Shown one piece after another: positions 10,853-22,544 of a stretch of 64,000 bases of DNA. The stretch is from Aegilops tauschii subsp. strangulata (taxonomy: Eukaryota > Streptophyta > Magnoliopsida > Poales > Poaceae). The DNA lies in assembly GCF_002575655.3 (NCBI RefSeq), contig NC_053040.3:358296267-358360266 (forward strand). Reading direction: 5' to 3'. The position numbers and the translations under genes are program-made. The stretch's first letter is position 1. Each line of letters starts with the position of its first letter. The notes beneath the pieces are model-generated. The model searched no databases, was not told the origin of the DNA, and saw only the letters and a program-made list of their open reading frames with translations.

Positions 10853-12621
10853 TGGCTCGCCTTGTTATCAAGGATAGTATCACTTCCGGAGGAGCCCAGG
10901 CCTCAGGCCAAACCCTCCGGCTGGGCAGCTTTACCATGGCCACCCGTTCGGCCCTTAAGCCAATGATGACTTCCCAAGTCATCAAAAATCGTCTCCGTGT
11001 TGATCCCGAATACTCCAAACGGATGGATCTGGCGGATTTGTCGTCTTTAAACGAACTCCTGGATCGCATCGCCGCCCTGGGGGTCGCCTCAGACTATGAT
11101 CGGATTGGGCTTAAACCCGATCAGAGAGAAATCAAATCTCCGCCGGTCACCCATCAGATAGCGGTCGTAGAAGAGCAAAACAACAACAACTCTTCCCCTA
11201 TGCTGAAAACAAGCTATGTACGGATCTCCGAGCTCGAAGAGCCGGATACCCGTCTGCGGGGTGACACCCCCATTCCTCCGAACTTAGAATCGGGTGTTAA
11301 GCCTAGAGAATCATTGGACATCCCGGAGCCCGAACAAATGAGCTCGGAAGTTTTTCAAACTCCGGACTCCATAGTGGGCCAGGGTTCGGATTTAACGCCA
11401 CCCACCCACCACAAACAATATTCGCCAAGCAATTCCGGTCCCCCAGATATATGCGACCTCATGTACGTACGGCAGCAGCCTCAGGAAACGGTCCATCACT
11501 TTTGGGCCAGATTCCTCCTTGTTAAGGACAGGATTAAAGGTTGTCGCGACGAGGACGCAATTTCAGTATTCTGCAATAATTGCAAGGACGAAGGGATCCT
11601 TAACGCCCTCAACCGCCATTGCGTATCACACTTCGCTGACTTGGCAACCATGGTACAGAAATAATGTGCAATGGAAAGCGCTTGGAAAACTCAGACAGCT
11701 CGCTGGGAACCACCGGCCTTCACGCCACCTCCCGGGCGGGCAAAAAGGATGCACCCTCGTGGCGCACCCGACCCCGTGGGCAAGAAGATAAAACACATTA
11801 TGGGACGTGGAACCATTCTTGAGGGATGGCTCGATAAGCCATGCAAAATACACACGACACCGGATACTAAACCAACCCACAACCTTAGAGCATGTTGGAT
11901 ACTCCGGCAAGTGGCCAAGAGCAGCGAGGATATCCTCACGAAAAACACATCGGAGCAGTACTCTCCGGAAAACGACGACCTCGGAGTACTGATGGTCTTC
12001 AAGACTTTCGCTTCAAACAATCGGCACAAGAGGGCACTACGTGACCTCGCCGAAGTCTGCCAAGTTGCAGCAATAAATCCTTGGAACTACACGGCCATAA
12101 CTTTTACTACCGATGACGAACCAAAATTTCGTGCAGTCCAGGCACCAGCCGCCTTGGTTCTCAACCCAATTGTGGATGGCTTTTGGCTCACTAAAGTCCT
12201 CATGGGCGGCGGCAGTGGGCTGAACCTCATCTATGAGGACATGCTCAATAAAATGCAAATAGGAAGAAGCCGCATCGAGCAAAGTAATACGACCTTTCGA
12301 GGAATCATTCCCAGTCGGGAAGCAAGATGTGCAGGAAAAATTAAGCTCGGCATGGTATTCGGCACACCGGAGAACTATCGGTCCGAAGAGATAACCTTCC
12401 AAGTGGCCTCTTTCAACAGTGGATATCACGCTCTGTTGGGGCGAGACGCATTCATGCGTTTTCAAGCCATACCGCATTACGGGTATATGAAGCTCAAGAT
12501 GCCTGGGCCCAATGGTATTATCACTCTCACCAGTGATCCGGACATAGCACTCCGCGCCGAAAACAAAACCGCATCCCTGGCCCTCGAGGCACTATCCAAG
12601 CCCTCGCAGCCGAAGAGTTAA
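10853..12621 (+). pseudogene. gag and protease of the inner Tat element, inactive
   Basis: The frame runs from about 10853 and is cut by an in-frame TAA at 11662-11664; it resumes in the same frame to 12619-12621. The first half is gag-like (VRQQPQETVHHFWARFLLVK, near 11465-11525). The second half contains the retropepsin: LTKVLMGGGSGLNLIYEDML at about 12190-12250, and further on the usual LLGRDAFMRFQAIPHYGYMK. The catalytic aspartate of the expected DGGSG or DGGSS motif is replaced by Gly (codon GGC at 12205-12207). A frameshift near 12600 separates this from RT. Gag appears short compared with intact Tat gag, so an internal deletion is likely. Confidence 0.8.
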
Positions 12622-14546
12622 CCGCAGTATGCTCCACGGTAGATAGGGACGATGTAATTCTCGATAAGCGGCCCAAATCCACCTCCTTCAAACCAGCAGA
12701 CGAAATAGTCAAATTTCAGGTTCACCCAACGAACCCTAAGAAGACAGCTCCCATCGGGGCACAGCTGGACCCGACGATCGACGCTGCATTACGCGCGTTC
12801 CTGTGCAAGAACTGGGACATATTCGCCTGGCATCCCTCAGATATGCCAAGAATCCCACGCAGGTTGGCCGAACACAGTCTCAATATATTGAAGGGACACA
12901 AGCCGGTCAAGCAAACACTGCGGCGCTTTTCCGAACCCAAACGACAAGCTATGGGGGAGGAGCTAGCCAAGTTAATTGAGGCCAGGTTCATTAGAGAAAT
13001 AAAACACCCGGACTGGCTAGCAAACCTGGTGATGGTACCAAAGAAGGACAAATCCTGGCGCCTGTGTGTCGATTTCAAAGACCTCAACAAGGCCTGCCCT
13101 AAGGATCCCTTCCCCCTCCCCCGCATTGATCAGATCATTAATGCCACTGCAGGACACGACTCACTGTGCTTCCTCGACACATACTCCGGATACCATCAAA
13201 TCAAAATGAAGGAATCCGATCAAGCCGCAACGGCATTCATTACCCCATATGGGCCTTTCTGCTTCAATACTATGCCCTTCGGGCTGAAAAACGCAGGCGC
13301 CACCTACCAACGCATGATTCAAACATGCCTGGAGAAACAAATCAGCAAAACGGTCGAAGCATATGTGGATGACGTCGTCATCAAAACTAAGCATGTCGAG
13401 TCACTAATAGACGACCTGCGTCTCACATTCGACAACCTCCGTACATATGACATCAAGCTCAATCCGGAAAAATGTGTTTTCGGCATCCCCGCCGGAAAAC
13501 TGCTGGGCTTCATCATTTCTAATAGAGGAATTGAGGCAAACCCAGCCAAAATCCGAGCTTTGTCACAATTGGCTACACCGGCAGACCTCAAACAGGTCCA
13601 AAAACTAGCCGGGTGCATGGCAGCTTTAAGTCGCTTTATCTCTAGGTTAGGAGAGAAGGCATTAGCACTATATCGCTTGCTCCGACGCACCGACCACTTC
13701 GAGTGGACGGACGCGGCAACGGCTGGACTGGAAGAAATAAAAGCTCTTTTGGCAAGCAACCCAATCCTGGCCGCGCCAAACGTCGGCGAACCCATGTTAT
13801 TATACATCTCTGCAACACACCAGGTGGTGAGTGTGGTGCTCGTTGTTGAACGAGAGGGGGACGGACATAAATTCCCACTTCAGAAACCGGTATACTATGT
13901 ATCCACTATCCTCACACCATGCAAATCCCGGTACCCTCATTACCAAAAGATAGCATACGCGGTCTGCATGGCATCCCAGAAGCTACGGCACTACTTTCAA
14001 GAGTGCTCGATCACGGTGGCTTCCGAAGTACCACCCAATGACATAATAAACAACCGCGACGCTACAGGCCGGATTGCCAAGTGGGCCATTGAGCTCTTGC
14101 CGTTCGACATAACATACAAACCGCGCCGAGCCATGAAATCCCAAGTATTGGCCGACTTCGTCGCCGAATGGACAGAGGCCGAACTCCCTAAAGAGTACGG
14201 TACATATTCCAACTGGGTCATGCACTTCGATGGCTCTAAAATGCTGGCCAGTTTAGGAGTGGGCATTGTCTTAACGTCCCCCATAGGAGACACAGTCCAA
14301 TACGTACTCCAAATATTATACACAGACTCCAACAACGCAGCCGAATACGAGGCCTTATTGCACGGTCTTCGGATGGCTGTCTCCATGGGCATACAACGCC
14401 TGGAGGTGCTTTGGGATTCAAACCTCGCAATATCCCAAATAAACAGAGACTCCGACGCAAAAGATCCGAAGATGGCGGCCTATTGTAACGCCGTACTCAA
14501 AATATCAGCTCGGTTCGAGGGATTCGAGTTTCAACATGTGGCTTGA
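12610..14546 (+). pseudogene. Reverse transcriptase with two RNase H domains, inner Tat element
   Basis: From about 12610 the frame reads through to a TGA at 14544-14546. RT is complete: WRLCVDFKDLNKACPKDPFP at about 13060, then YSGYHQIKM, MPFGLKNAGATYQR, and the catalytic AYVDDVVIKT near 13360. After the thumb comes a first, degenerate RNase H (about 13720-14180). A second RNase H follows (MHFDGSKMLASLGVG at about 14220, NNAAEYEALLHGL at about 14330, VLWDSNLAISQIN at about 14405). The second, archaeal-like RNase H is a known acquisition of the Tat lineage. The strand-4 motif reads LWDS where GDS is usual. The frame continues past the TGA into integrase without a shift. Confidence 0.88.
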
Positions 14547-16016
14547 GAAAGTAATCAAGCGACGAATGTCCTTGCTCGCATGGGCACCAAGCATGACCCC
14601 GTCCCGCTTAACATCTTTTTGGAAAGGCTCTTCAAGCCATCCGTGGCGTGGCAGGATGAGAGCGGCAACACTAGTCCAGATCCGATTATACCCCCAGATT
14701 CCGAACACAACACCGATGCTATCGGGGGCTCGGCCACCAAAATAACACCATTGGCCCATCTAATAATGGCAGTAATTGCCCCATGGACCGAACCCTTCTT
14801 GGCGTACCTCAATAGGCGAGAGCTCCCTGAGGATCAGAATGAGGCCCGATGCATCGTTTGGCGTTCGAAAGCCTACAAGGTTCATGAAGGAGAGCTCTAC
14901 AAGAAGAGCGCTACCGGAGTCCTTCAAAGATGTATCTCCAAAGAAGAGGGATGGCAGCTCCTGGCCGAAATCCATGCTGGTCTCGGCAGTCACCACGTCG
15001 CGGCTCAGGCCCTTGTAAGTAAAGCCTTCCGTACCGGTTTCTTCTGGCCGACGGCCCGAGCAGATGCACAGGACCTTGTCCAACGTTGCGTAGGATGCCA
15101 GCTTTTCGCCAATGAAAGCCATATGCCGCCTACCGCTCTACAAACAATCCCCATTACTTGGCCTTTCGCGGTCTTGGGGCTTGATATGGTCGGACCCCTT
15201 GAAGGGGGAAGCCATAAGAAAAAATACCTGCTGGTCATGGTAGATAAATTCACTAAGTGGATAGAGGCCAAACAAGTTAAAATGGCCGAAGCCGGACCAG
15301 TGATAGACTTTATATCCGGTGTCGTACACCATTATAGTGTCCCACACAGCATCATCACCGATAACGGCTCCAATTTTACAGCCGACAAAGTGAAAACCTG
15401 GTGTGCTAACCTGGGCATCAAGCTCGATTACGCCTCCGTCTATCACCCACAAACAAACGGTCAAGTCGAACGAGCTAATGGTCTTATCATGAGCGGCATT
15501 AAGCCCAGACTAGTGTGGTCTTTGAAAGAATCAGACAAACACTAGGTCGAGGAGCTCGACTCCGTACTCTGGGGGCTGCGGACCACGCCCAATCGCACTA
15601 CCGGTTACACACCATTCTTCATGGTGTATGGCGCAGAGGCTGTTTTGCCCTACGACATCATTCATGACTCACCTCGAGTGTGCATGTACGAAGAGAGAGA
15701 AGCCGAGCTTGATCGGCAGGACAGTCTAGATGCCCTGGAGGAGGAGCGCGACGTTGCAAAAGCCCGTTCCGCATTCTATCAACAACAAGATCGCAGATAC
15801 CAAAGCAGAGAAGTGCGGTCCAAGACTTATAATGTTGGTGAACTCGTTCTATGCTTGCCAGAAAAGAAAAAGGACAAACTCAAGCCCAAATGGGAGGGTC
15901 CCTTCATTATAGATGAATTTCTCACTGGAGGTGCATACCGCCTGCGTGATGCATCGGATAATCGCTTTGAGCCGAACCCGTGGAATGCCGCCAGACTCCG
16001 AAGATTCTACGCCTAG
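14547..16016 (+). pseudogene. Integrase of the inner Tat element
   Basis: The same frame as RT continues after the TGA. An HHCC zinc-binding region is at about 14960-15100 (HAGLGSHHVAAQA, then CVGCQLFA). The DDE core is present: GLDMVGP near 15180, SIITDNGSNFTADK near 15350, and NGQVERANG near 15455. An in-frame TAG at 15543-15545 interrupts it, after which the frame resumes (TTPNRTTGYTPFFMVYGAEA) and ends in a C-terminal SH3-like region (KPKWEGPFII, near 15890) with a stop at 16014-16016. There is no chromodomain, as expected for Tat. All catalytic residues survive; the stop is the defect. Confidence 0.88.
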
Positions 16017-17272
16017 AGCCGGACTCATTGTTCGTTTTCTTGTTCTTCTTTTTACATTTTTCTCTCTTTAAATTTTTCTTTAGCTTTATATGCGGCTAGA
16101 CCACACACTTATGAGGCACACATCCTTAAATGTATACGCCCATCATACCTGGGGGCTTCTTTTACAGAAGCTTATTATCATTTTCCGAGCATCAAGCTCA
16201 CAACATATGTGTCCTTCTCTCACATGTACCTTTTCTTCGCCATTATATGCACCTTTATGACTTTAGTTTTTGCCAAGCTGGATTGCCTGGCTCATGTGCT
16301 TATGCCCTACATTCCCGTTTGTTCGGCTAGGTCATAAAGGGAGCACCTCTGCATTGTTACAGCCGGGTCATCCAGACTTGTACCTCAGACTGGGTGAAGC
16401 CGAAAGCTAGCATTCTTAAGGGAATAATCGGTCGGTGGACTAAAGACGTTTTACCCTTGTTGCACTCTGAACCCCCAGATGCTATGTATACTGCGATTTC
16501 CGAATCACAGTTTGGGCATGCATACTAACGCATGTTCACCCAGGGAAAGGAACCCTTAAAGGAACTATTCTCTTTGGAAGATGTTTCTTACAATCAATAA
16601 GTAATATAACATAGCTAGCAGAATACAACTTGTCTGTTCAAGCAACTATGACCCCTACGCCTGGTTTCCACGCATGCCCCGGCATTTATCACCGGTCTGG
16701 TATTCGGAAACACTTCGCACCTTCGGGTCCGGAGGTCGAAGCGAAAATGTCTGCCATGACAATCATTTTACAATTCGGCTACGAACAAATTTGTCAATTG
16801 AAGTACATAGTCACTTGGACTCATAAGCTACTTCTTCCTCTATACCGTCTAACAGGCTGCCTAACCTACAATCCTGTTGTGAAAACTTGGTGGCTATCTT
16901 TACTTGGTCATATACCAAGCTTACTGGAATTTCCTTCCCATCTGACCCCCGAGGCCCGACCCGGGCCATATGATCCGGATCAAGTCTGGTGTACCGCGTT
17001 TTCATCATGGCCCAGGCCTCGCGTGCGCCTTCCTGGCAAGCCTATATCTTCCATAATCCAAAGCGACGCCGAACTCCCTTGAATAGCTTCACAAGCTCCT
17101 CCATACTTCCTAGAGGGGACGCGGATGGCCATAAAGCCTTGGCAACACTCCGCATTGCTTTCCGAGCTCGATCGTGCACTTGGGATAGCTCTTGTAGCAG
17201 ATCGCCTTGAGACCCGGACATTTCCTCTTCGGGACGGCTAGTCAGTATACCTGCAGACTTAAATCTGTTAGC
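16017..17272 (+). other. Non-coding spacer between integrase and antisense ORF, inner Tat
   Basis: The stretch begins with a T-rich run directly after the integrase stop and contains only short ORFs without recognisable domains. Its position matches the intergenic region of Tat elements between pol and the antisense ORF. I see no further gene in it. Confidence 0.5.
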
Positions 17273-19617
17273 TCATTTCTTTGCCGCATTACACGAAGGT
17301 AAGTCCAAACGCATACTGAATATGCCGCCCCGTAACCTTCTGTTCTCTTTTACGGCGTCTGCTAGCTGGGCTCGCACGTCTTTTAGCTCTTCGCCCAGCA
17401 GGGTGTTGGAATCATGCATCTTGTTCTTATCATCCCTGGTCCGCGTTAACACACGTTCGCCAGTGGCCAGTTGCCTTTCGGCCTGTTGTTTACCCGCTTG
17501 CGCGACCTTCAGTTCCTCTTTCAGTTGATCTAACGATCCTGCCATGGGAAATACAATAGTATTAACATTACTGGTATATGATTATATTTTTCTGATGGAG
17601 GGGAACATTACCAGGCGGTGCCTCCTTGGACTTCTCCAGTTCGGCGGTGACAACAGCTAGCTGGGTCCGACACTTTTCCAGCTCACGAAACAGCATGTCG
17701 TTCTTCTCTGTGAGTGCCTGATTATACAATGATCCTTAAATCAGTTGTTTCAACTGCTTCAAGTATCGGGGGCTACTGGTATATCATTACCAGATATGTA
17801 CAATACGTACTTACCCGCATATCTTTTAAATGCTGGTCAGTGGCTCTGGCAAGCCTGTCCCGAGCAGCTCGGATGTACGCATCAGCCGAGCTGAAGGCAT
17901 TGAACGCCTCTTTAGTAAAGCTGGGGTCGCGAAGAGCGGCTCTTCGGTGCCGATGATTCATGGCGCTCTCTACTTCAGAGTTCGTTACGGATACATCATC
18001 CGAATCCTCTTTTTAGGAGGACAATCCGGCGGCACTCCCGCATCAGCCCCCGCCCTAGAGGCAGGGTCTGGAACCTGATTGGTGGAGGCGCGACCGGCAG
18101 GATCCCCGGATATAGTCCGGCGAACACTCTTCCTAATAAAACACAACGGACAATGTCATAGTTCGATGTGACCGCCAGAGGGCATATTTAATGTCATACC
18201 TCCTTGATGAAGGCTCGGCCGTGCTGTCGTTCGCCTTCCTCTTCGAAGACCCGCCCGGCGCAGGCGCCGCCCTCTTATGAGACGCCTCTGGTGTGGCATG
18301 GTGCGCCGAGCGCTTCCCCTTTGGAGCACGAACAGTGCGGCAGGTGAGGCATAATGAGGAAGTTCTTTTGGAGGAGATGTCTCCTAACTACTTACATATG
18401 AAGCAGGGAGGAGGCCAGGATAATCGTCCACGATGGCTACTTCTGTGCCATCATAGCTCGCCTGGTAGAAGACTCCCTCCTGGAGCTCTACAAATATGTC
18501 CGGATCCTCCTCGTATCCGGGATCGAGGTCCCGGTTATGGTCCTCCGGCTGTGGAGCGGGGCTATGGATCCCTACGACAACCTTCCGCCATTCCTATTAA
18601 AAATGGACGGGTTAATGTCAATCAAACATAACTCAGGGAGAAGATTGAGTAAGGTGGTGGGATTAAAACTCACCTAGTTAGGAGGATTGTACATGGAAAA
18701 TCCCTCTCGGCGCTTAAGACGAGTAAACTCCTCTTTCTCCCCTTTGTACAGATCAGCCAATATTGTGGCCGGGGCGGCAGGGGTGTCCGGACCCTTTCTT
18801 CCACGGTGTGAGGCGTCATCTTCCCCATTATAGTGCCACATAGGGATCCCTCTCAATTGGAGTGGCTGGACACCCCGCGCTATGTAAGTCACCATTACCT
18901 TGATTATTGATAATCCGGACTGGGCGAGTGTCCGTATCTTGCCCATTAATTGTTGGACTTCCGCGCTATCTTCCTCCTCAAAGCTCCAAGGGCGCCAGCT
19001 GTGGCGTTTCTTCAATGGAGCGCTGGAAAATTCGGGAAGGCCCATTCGGACTGGGTCGGGGAGGGCGACATCTTCAATATAAAACCACTCCGAGGGTCAC
19101 TCTTCGGACGCCTTCTTTGGCGTGTCGGACAGGTATCCGGTCCCGACTATGCGCCATATCTCGGCGCCGCCCACCTCGAATACCGATCCATTTTGAGTGC
19201 GAGGGACGAGGTAGAAAAGCTTCCTCCATAAGTCAAAATGGGCCTCGCAGCCCAGGAATAGCTCGCAAAGAGCGACAAAACCCGCTATGTGCAGGATGGA
19301 GGCCGGAGTAAAATTGTGCAGTTGGAGGCCGTAGTACTCCAGGAGACCTCAGAGGAAAGGATGGATTGGAAATCCGATGCCTCTTAATAAGAAGGATACG
19401 AAGCACACTCGCTCCCCCTGGTTGGATTGGGGAAATTTTCCGCCAGAGCTTTGCCGGTAAAAGAGGTTAATCCTACCCGGACAGGGACTAGATCGGCGGG
19501 GGGAAGGAATCCCTGCGTTTGAAGCTTGCTCAGCTGACCATGGGATACTGAACATCTCTCCCAATCGCCTTTCTCGGAGCCATGGGGGTGGGAGGAAGAA
19601 CTGGGAGTGCTAGCCAT
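17273..19617 (-). pseudogene. Spliced antisense ORF of the inner Tat element (PF04195-like plus coiled coil)
   Basis: On the minus strand an ATG at 19617 opens a frame reading MASTPSSSSHPHGSEKGDWE and then GFLPPADLVPVRVGLTSFTG, the start typical of PF04195-like proteins. The matching frame for IHPFL appears one frame over at about 19350, so this part is shifted. A second block (18674-19045) reads GLPEFSSAPLKKRHSWRPW. The last part is a coiled coil whose exons splice in frame: an exon ending KDMR at 17815, a GT-AG intron 17814-17718, an exon 17717-17612, a GT-AG intron 17611-17539, and a final exon from 17538 to the stop at about 17273. The product lies opposite to pol. Function is unknown. 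Confidence 0.65.
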
Positions 19618-19934
19618 GTTTGAATGGTTTCTCCTAGCAAGCTCTAAAGATTTTCCGCCTAGTGTGGAATGGCATCTGAGATCCAATCTCTTTAAATAGA
19701 CGCCTTTTTGTGGCCAGGGTGTTATGTGCAAAAATACTCTGACGATTTGTATTAGCTCGACACGTGGAAGCAGGAACAACGGAGGTGCAGAATCCAAAGG
19801 GTATGAAATTAAAAGCCAAGTATAACTCTTCGGGTCAGATGCTTTGAAGTATTTGGAGGAGGAACCCCCCTTGCAATGCCAAAGACAATATGCGCGTCGG
19901 ACACGCCGTCATTGAAGCCTGGTTCGGGGGCTAC

Positions 19935-20399
19935 TGAGGGAGTCCTGGATTAAGGGGTCCTCGGGCGTCCGGGCTATGAGATGTGGCCCGGACTAATGGG
20001 CCATGAAGATACAAGACAGAAGACTTCCTCCCGTGTCCGGATGGGACTCTCTTTTGCGTGGATGGCAAGCTTAGCGTTTGGATGTAAAGATTCCTTTCTC
20101 TGTAAACCGACTCTGTACAACCCTAGGCCCCTCCGGTGTCTATATAAACCGGAGGGTTTAGTCCATAGAGGCAATCAGAAACATAATCATACAGGCTAGA
20201 GTTCTAGGGTTTAGCCATTACGATCTCTAGGTAGAAACCCCATATTCATCCAAGATAATCAAGCAGGAAGTAGGGTATTACCTCCATCAAGAGGGCCCGA
20301 ACCTGGGTAAACATCGTGTCCCTGTCTCCTGTTACCTTCGATCCTCAGAAGCACAGTTCAGGACCCCCGACCCGAGATCCGCCGGTTTTGACACCGACA
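19935..20399 (+). repeat. 3' LTR of the inner Tat element
   Basis: The LTR is 465 bp, starts TGAGGGAGTCCTGG and ends GACACCGACA. It is preceded by GGTTCGGGGGCTAC, a purine-rich polypurine tract. Compared with the left LTR it has a few substitutions and short indels (for example the stretch after 'gtagat' near 10627 is missing around 20235). The target duplication GCGGG follows at 20400. Confidence 0.9.
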
Positions 20400-20720
20400 G
20401 CGGGGCCCGACCCCGTGCATACCTCAGCCGCCATTGGGCCGTCTGGATCGCCAGGACGAGGCCAAGGGGTGAGGGGCTACGTGGCCAGTTAGGCTCCTGA
20501 GTTGCGACGCTCAGGAGTCCCCCTTGACGCGCAAACGGCCCGCGGGAAGGAGATGTGAAAGTAGGCCTTAGTGTTCTACGTCGGCAGGGCCCGACCCCCC
20601 GCGTACCTCAGCCGCCGTTGGGCCGTCCGGATCACTAGAATGAGACCAATGGGTGAGGGGCTATGTGGCCAGTTAGGCTCCTGAGTCGCGATGCTCAGGA
20701 GTCCCCCTTGACGTTCAAAC
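20400..20720. repeat. Tandem 184-bp repeat with a conserved hairpin (outer Tat spacer)
   Basis: Two diverged copies of one unit lie in tandem, about 184 bp apart. Each carries an 8-bp perfect inverted repeat, CTCCTGAG and CTCAGGAG, at 20494-20501 with 20510-20517, and at 20678-20685 with 20694-20701. The inner Tat element inserted into the upstream end of the first copy: 'gttctacgttggcgg' at 10316-10330 corresponds to 'gttctacgtcggcag' at 20574-20588. Such repeats belong to the non-coding part of the outer element. Confidence 0.7.
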
Positions 20721-21299
20721 AGACGTCCATACCTGTCCTCGCCGAGGTCCCACTTGGGAGGGGCGCTCGACGACAAGGTCCGAGGGACCTGGCAGGGCGG
20801 CGTACGCTAGGCGTGACCTGAGCGTAGCCCCCGTGCCCAGCCCCCTCGCGTGACCCTCCCGAAGGGAAAGCGTTGCGACGAGGCTGGACAATGAGCCGGG
20901 TGGCTCCCTGAGGTTGATGCGGCCATGGGGCCGCCCTCAGTTGTTTTTCACCAGCGCGGAGCATAGCGCTTCCGCACTTGCACGGGCATAGCCGCTCCTC
21001 GACCGTGTTGACTGCCAGCATGGAGCATGGTGCTTCCACTGGTGCGTGGGTGAGGGCTCCCTCTGAGTGGAGCCCCCAGGGCATGTATAGCCCCGCCCTG
21101 ACACGTGGCTTGCACGGCAGGGCTAGACGACGTGTGTCTGGGCACTCGTGAGCCAGCGCGGGACTCACGAGATCCTACCTCAAGGCGGGTTGCACCTGGT
21201 CTTGATTCTTGATAGCTGCGGCGGCCCTGCGAGATGGTTAGGCAACCTACGCCGGATGAATCTCCTGAGGTGATCACATGAGAAGTCCAGACACCAACG

Positions 21300-21920
21300 A
21301 CCCCAGGAGGTGACGTGAACGGGGCCGGCCCGCCAGATAGAGCTCAGTCATTGCGTTTATCGACGCTGGAGGGACGGACCTGAGCACAGACGCCGTGCCT
21401 AGTCTTCTCATGCGAAAAATCCTGAAGAAAGATGACCGGCGCGCGGCTCCTGTGGTGGCGAGGCACCGGGTCGCACGCCCTTGCTTGTCCGTCCGCGATT
21501 AGCTCATGCGAGAACAAGGCACCAAGGTCCATGGGAGGTGACGTACATGGGAGCTGGCCCGCGAGCCAGAGCTCAGCCTCTTGGGTTTAGCGACGCTGCA
21601 GGGACGGACCCAAGCACAGACGCCATGCCAGTCCTTAATCATGAGACGGTCGTGGTGGGCTTGCAAGGGCGCACGACGTTCATGGTATCGAAGTACCGGA
21701 CAGGCAGGTGATAATCATAAGATGACTCAAGCAATGATAGCTCTGATAAATACAAGGACGATACATGCCACCAGGATGGACCCGAGCGGCCTGGGGATGA
21801 TGCAGCCCGAGGGGCGCCCCCAACAGATTAAGCTAAAGATGCAAAAAGGTACACGCTGCAGGGACAGGCCCGTGCGACCTGGGAATGATGCAGCCCGAGG
21901 GGCGCTCCCAGCTGAATAAA
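21300..21920. repeat. Two sets of direct repeats in the outer Tat spacer
   Basis: First set: a unit containing GACGCTGSAGGGACGGACC and AGCACAGACGCC occurs at about 21310-21400 and again at about 21530-21630, a period near 215 bp. Second set: CTGGGRATGATGCAGCCCGA followed by GGGGCGC occurs at about 21790 and 21880, a period near 90 bp. No coding frame crosses the region. The RNase H and integrase expected downstream of the RT fragment are missing, so this array probably abuts a deletion. Confidence 0.6.
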
Positions 21921-21995
21921 CAGGAAAATACCACCTGGCACCATTGTCGAAGAGGTGTTGGGGTAGCCGAAGATGCGTGCTGAAGGGGTTGCTCC

Positions 21996-22445
21996 TCACG
22001 AGTCGCCTGGGTCCTGAGCCTCGGGAGGCTCCGGGGGTCTGGGCAGCTCATGAAGAACCGTCGCCATCTCCGCCAGGACAGCGTGATGCCTGGCCTCCTG
22101 AGCCGCCAGAACGCTCCGCAAGTGGTGCTGGAAGGTGATAGCCGCGTTCGGCAAGCCGAAAGGCATGCGAGCGTAGCGGTGAGGCAGACCCTCGCACCGA
22201 CCAACGCGCGATGGCCAGAAGCGCCCCTGAGACGCGGCCCTGTTGAGCCCTGGAATGTCGACGCAGACGTGCAGCCCATCTTCCTCGCCGGGACGAGGGG
22301 CTGCGCCAGGTGGTGGGCGGCGGTCGCCGCGCATGGTTCTCGCCTCTTGAAGCTCCTTAGTCACCTTGGTGATGAACTCCTGAGCCCCAGGCGCTCCACG
22401 CCTTGCGCCCTCTTGCGGGAAGCGTGCGGCGAAGCACGCCTCCAC
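21996..22445 (-). pseudogene. Reverse transcriptase fragment of the outer Tat element
   Basis: The minus-strand frame contains EFITKVTKELQEA, a damaged VCVDIPGLNRAA block and RYARMPFGLPNAAITFQHHL followed by HAVLAEMATVLHEL. These are the fingers and palm entry of Ty3/gypsy RT. The catalytic xxDD box would follow. HAVLAEMATVL sits in its place and lacks the paired aspartates, and the sequence then runs into the tandem repeats. Non-functional. Confidence 0.7.
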
Positions 22446-22544
22446 ATGGTGCCCGAGCGCCTCCCTCGTGACGTTGTCTAGGTCTGAGGTCCTCCAGAAG
22501 AGAGCCCCCGAGCCCAGCCTAAGGAGCGCGCCAGGCGCGTTTTC

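Larger units (their letters stand above)
10332..20399 (+). mobile_element. Complete Tat-type Ty3/gypsy retrotransposon (inner)
   Basis: The element is 10,068 bp, bounded by two LTRs (10332-10804 and 19935-20399) and flanked by the 5-bp target duplication GCGGG at 10327-10331 and 20400-20404. The plus strand carries gag-protease (10853-12621), RT with two RNase H domains (to 14546) and integrase (14580-16016). The 3' third carries a spliced ORF on the minus strand (17273-19617). It sits inside the outer Tat element in the opposite orientation. The polyprotein has one frameshift and three in-frame stops, so it is recent enough to keep its ends but no longer autonomous. The LTR start TGAGGGAGTCCTGGATTAAG is one I associate with Sakura/Latidu-like Triticeae families; the family name is not certain. 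Confidence 0.9.

Noticed and set aside
20487..20710. CRISPR-like or Rho-independent terminator-like hairpins
   Set aside because: Only two copies of a diverged unit in plant transposon sequence; the prokaryotic interpretations do not apply.
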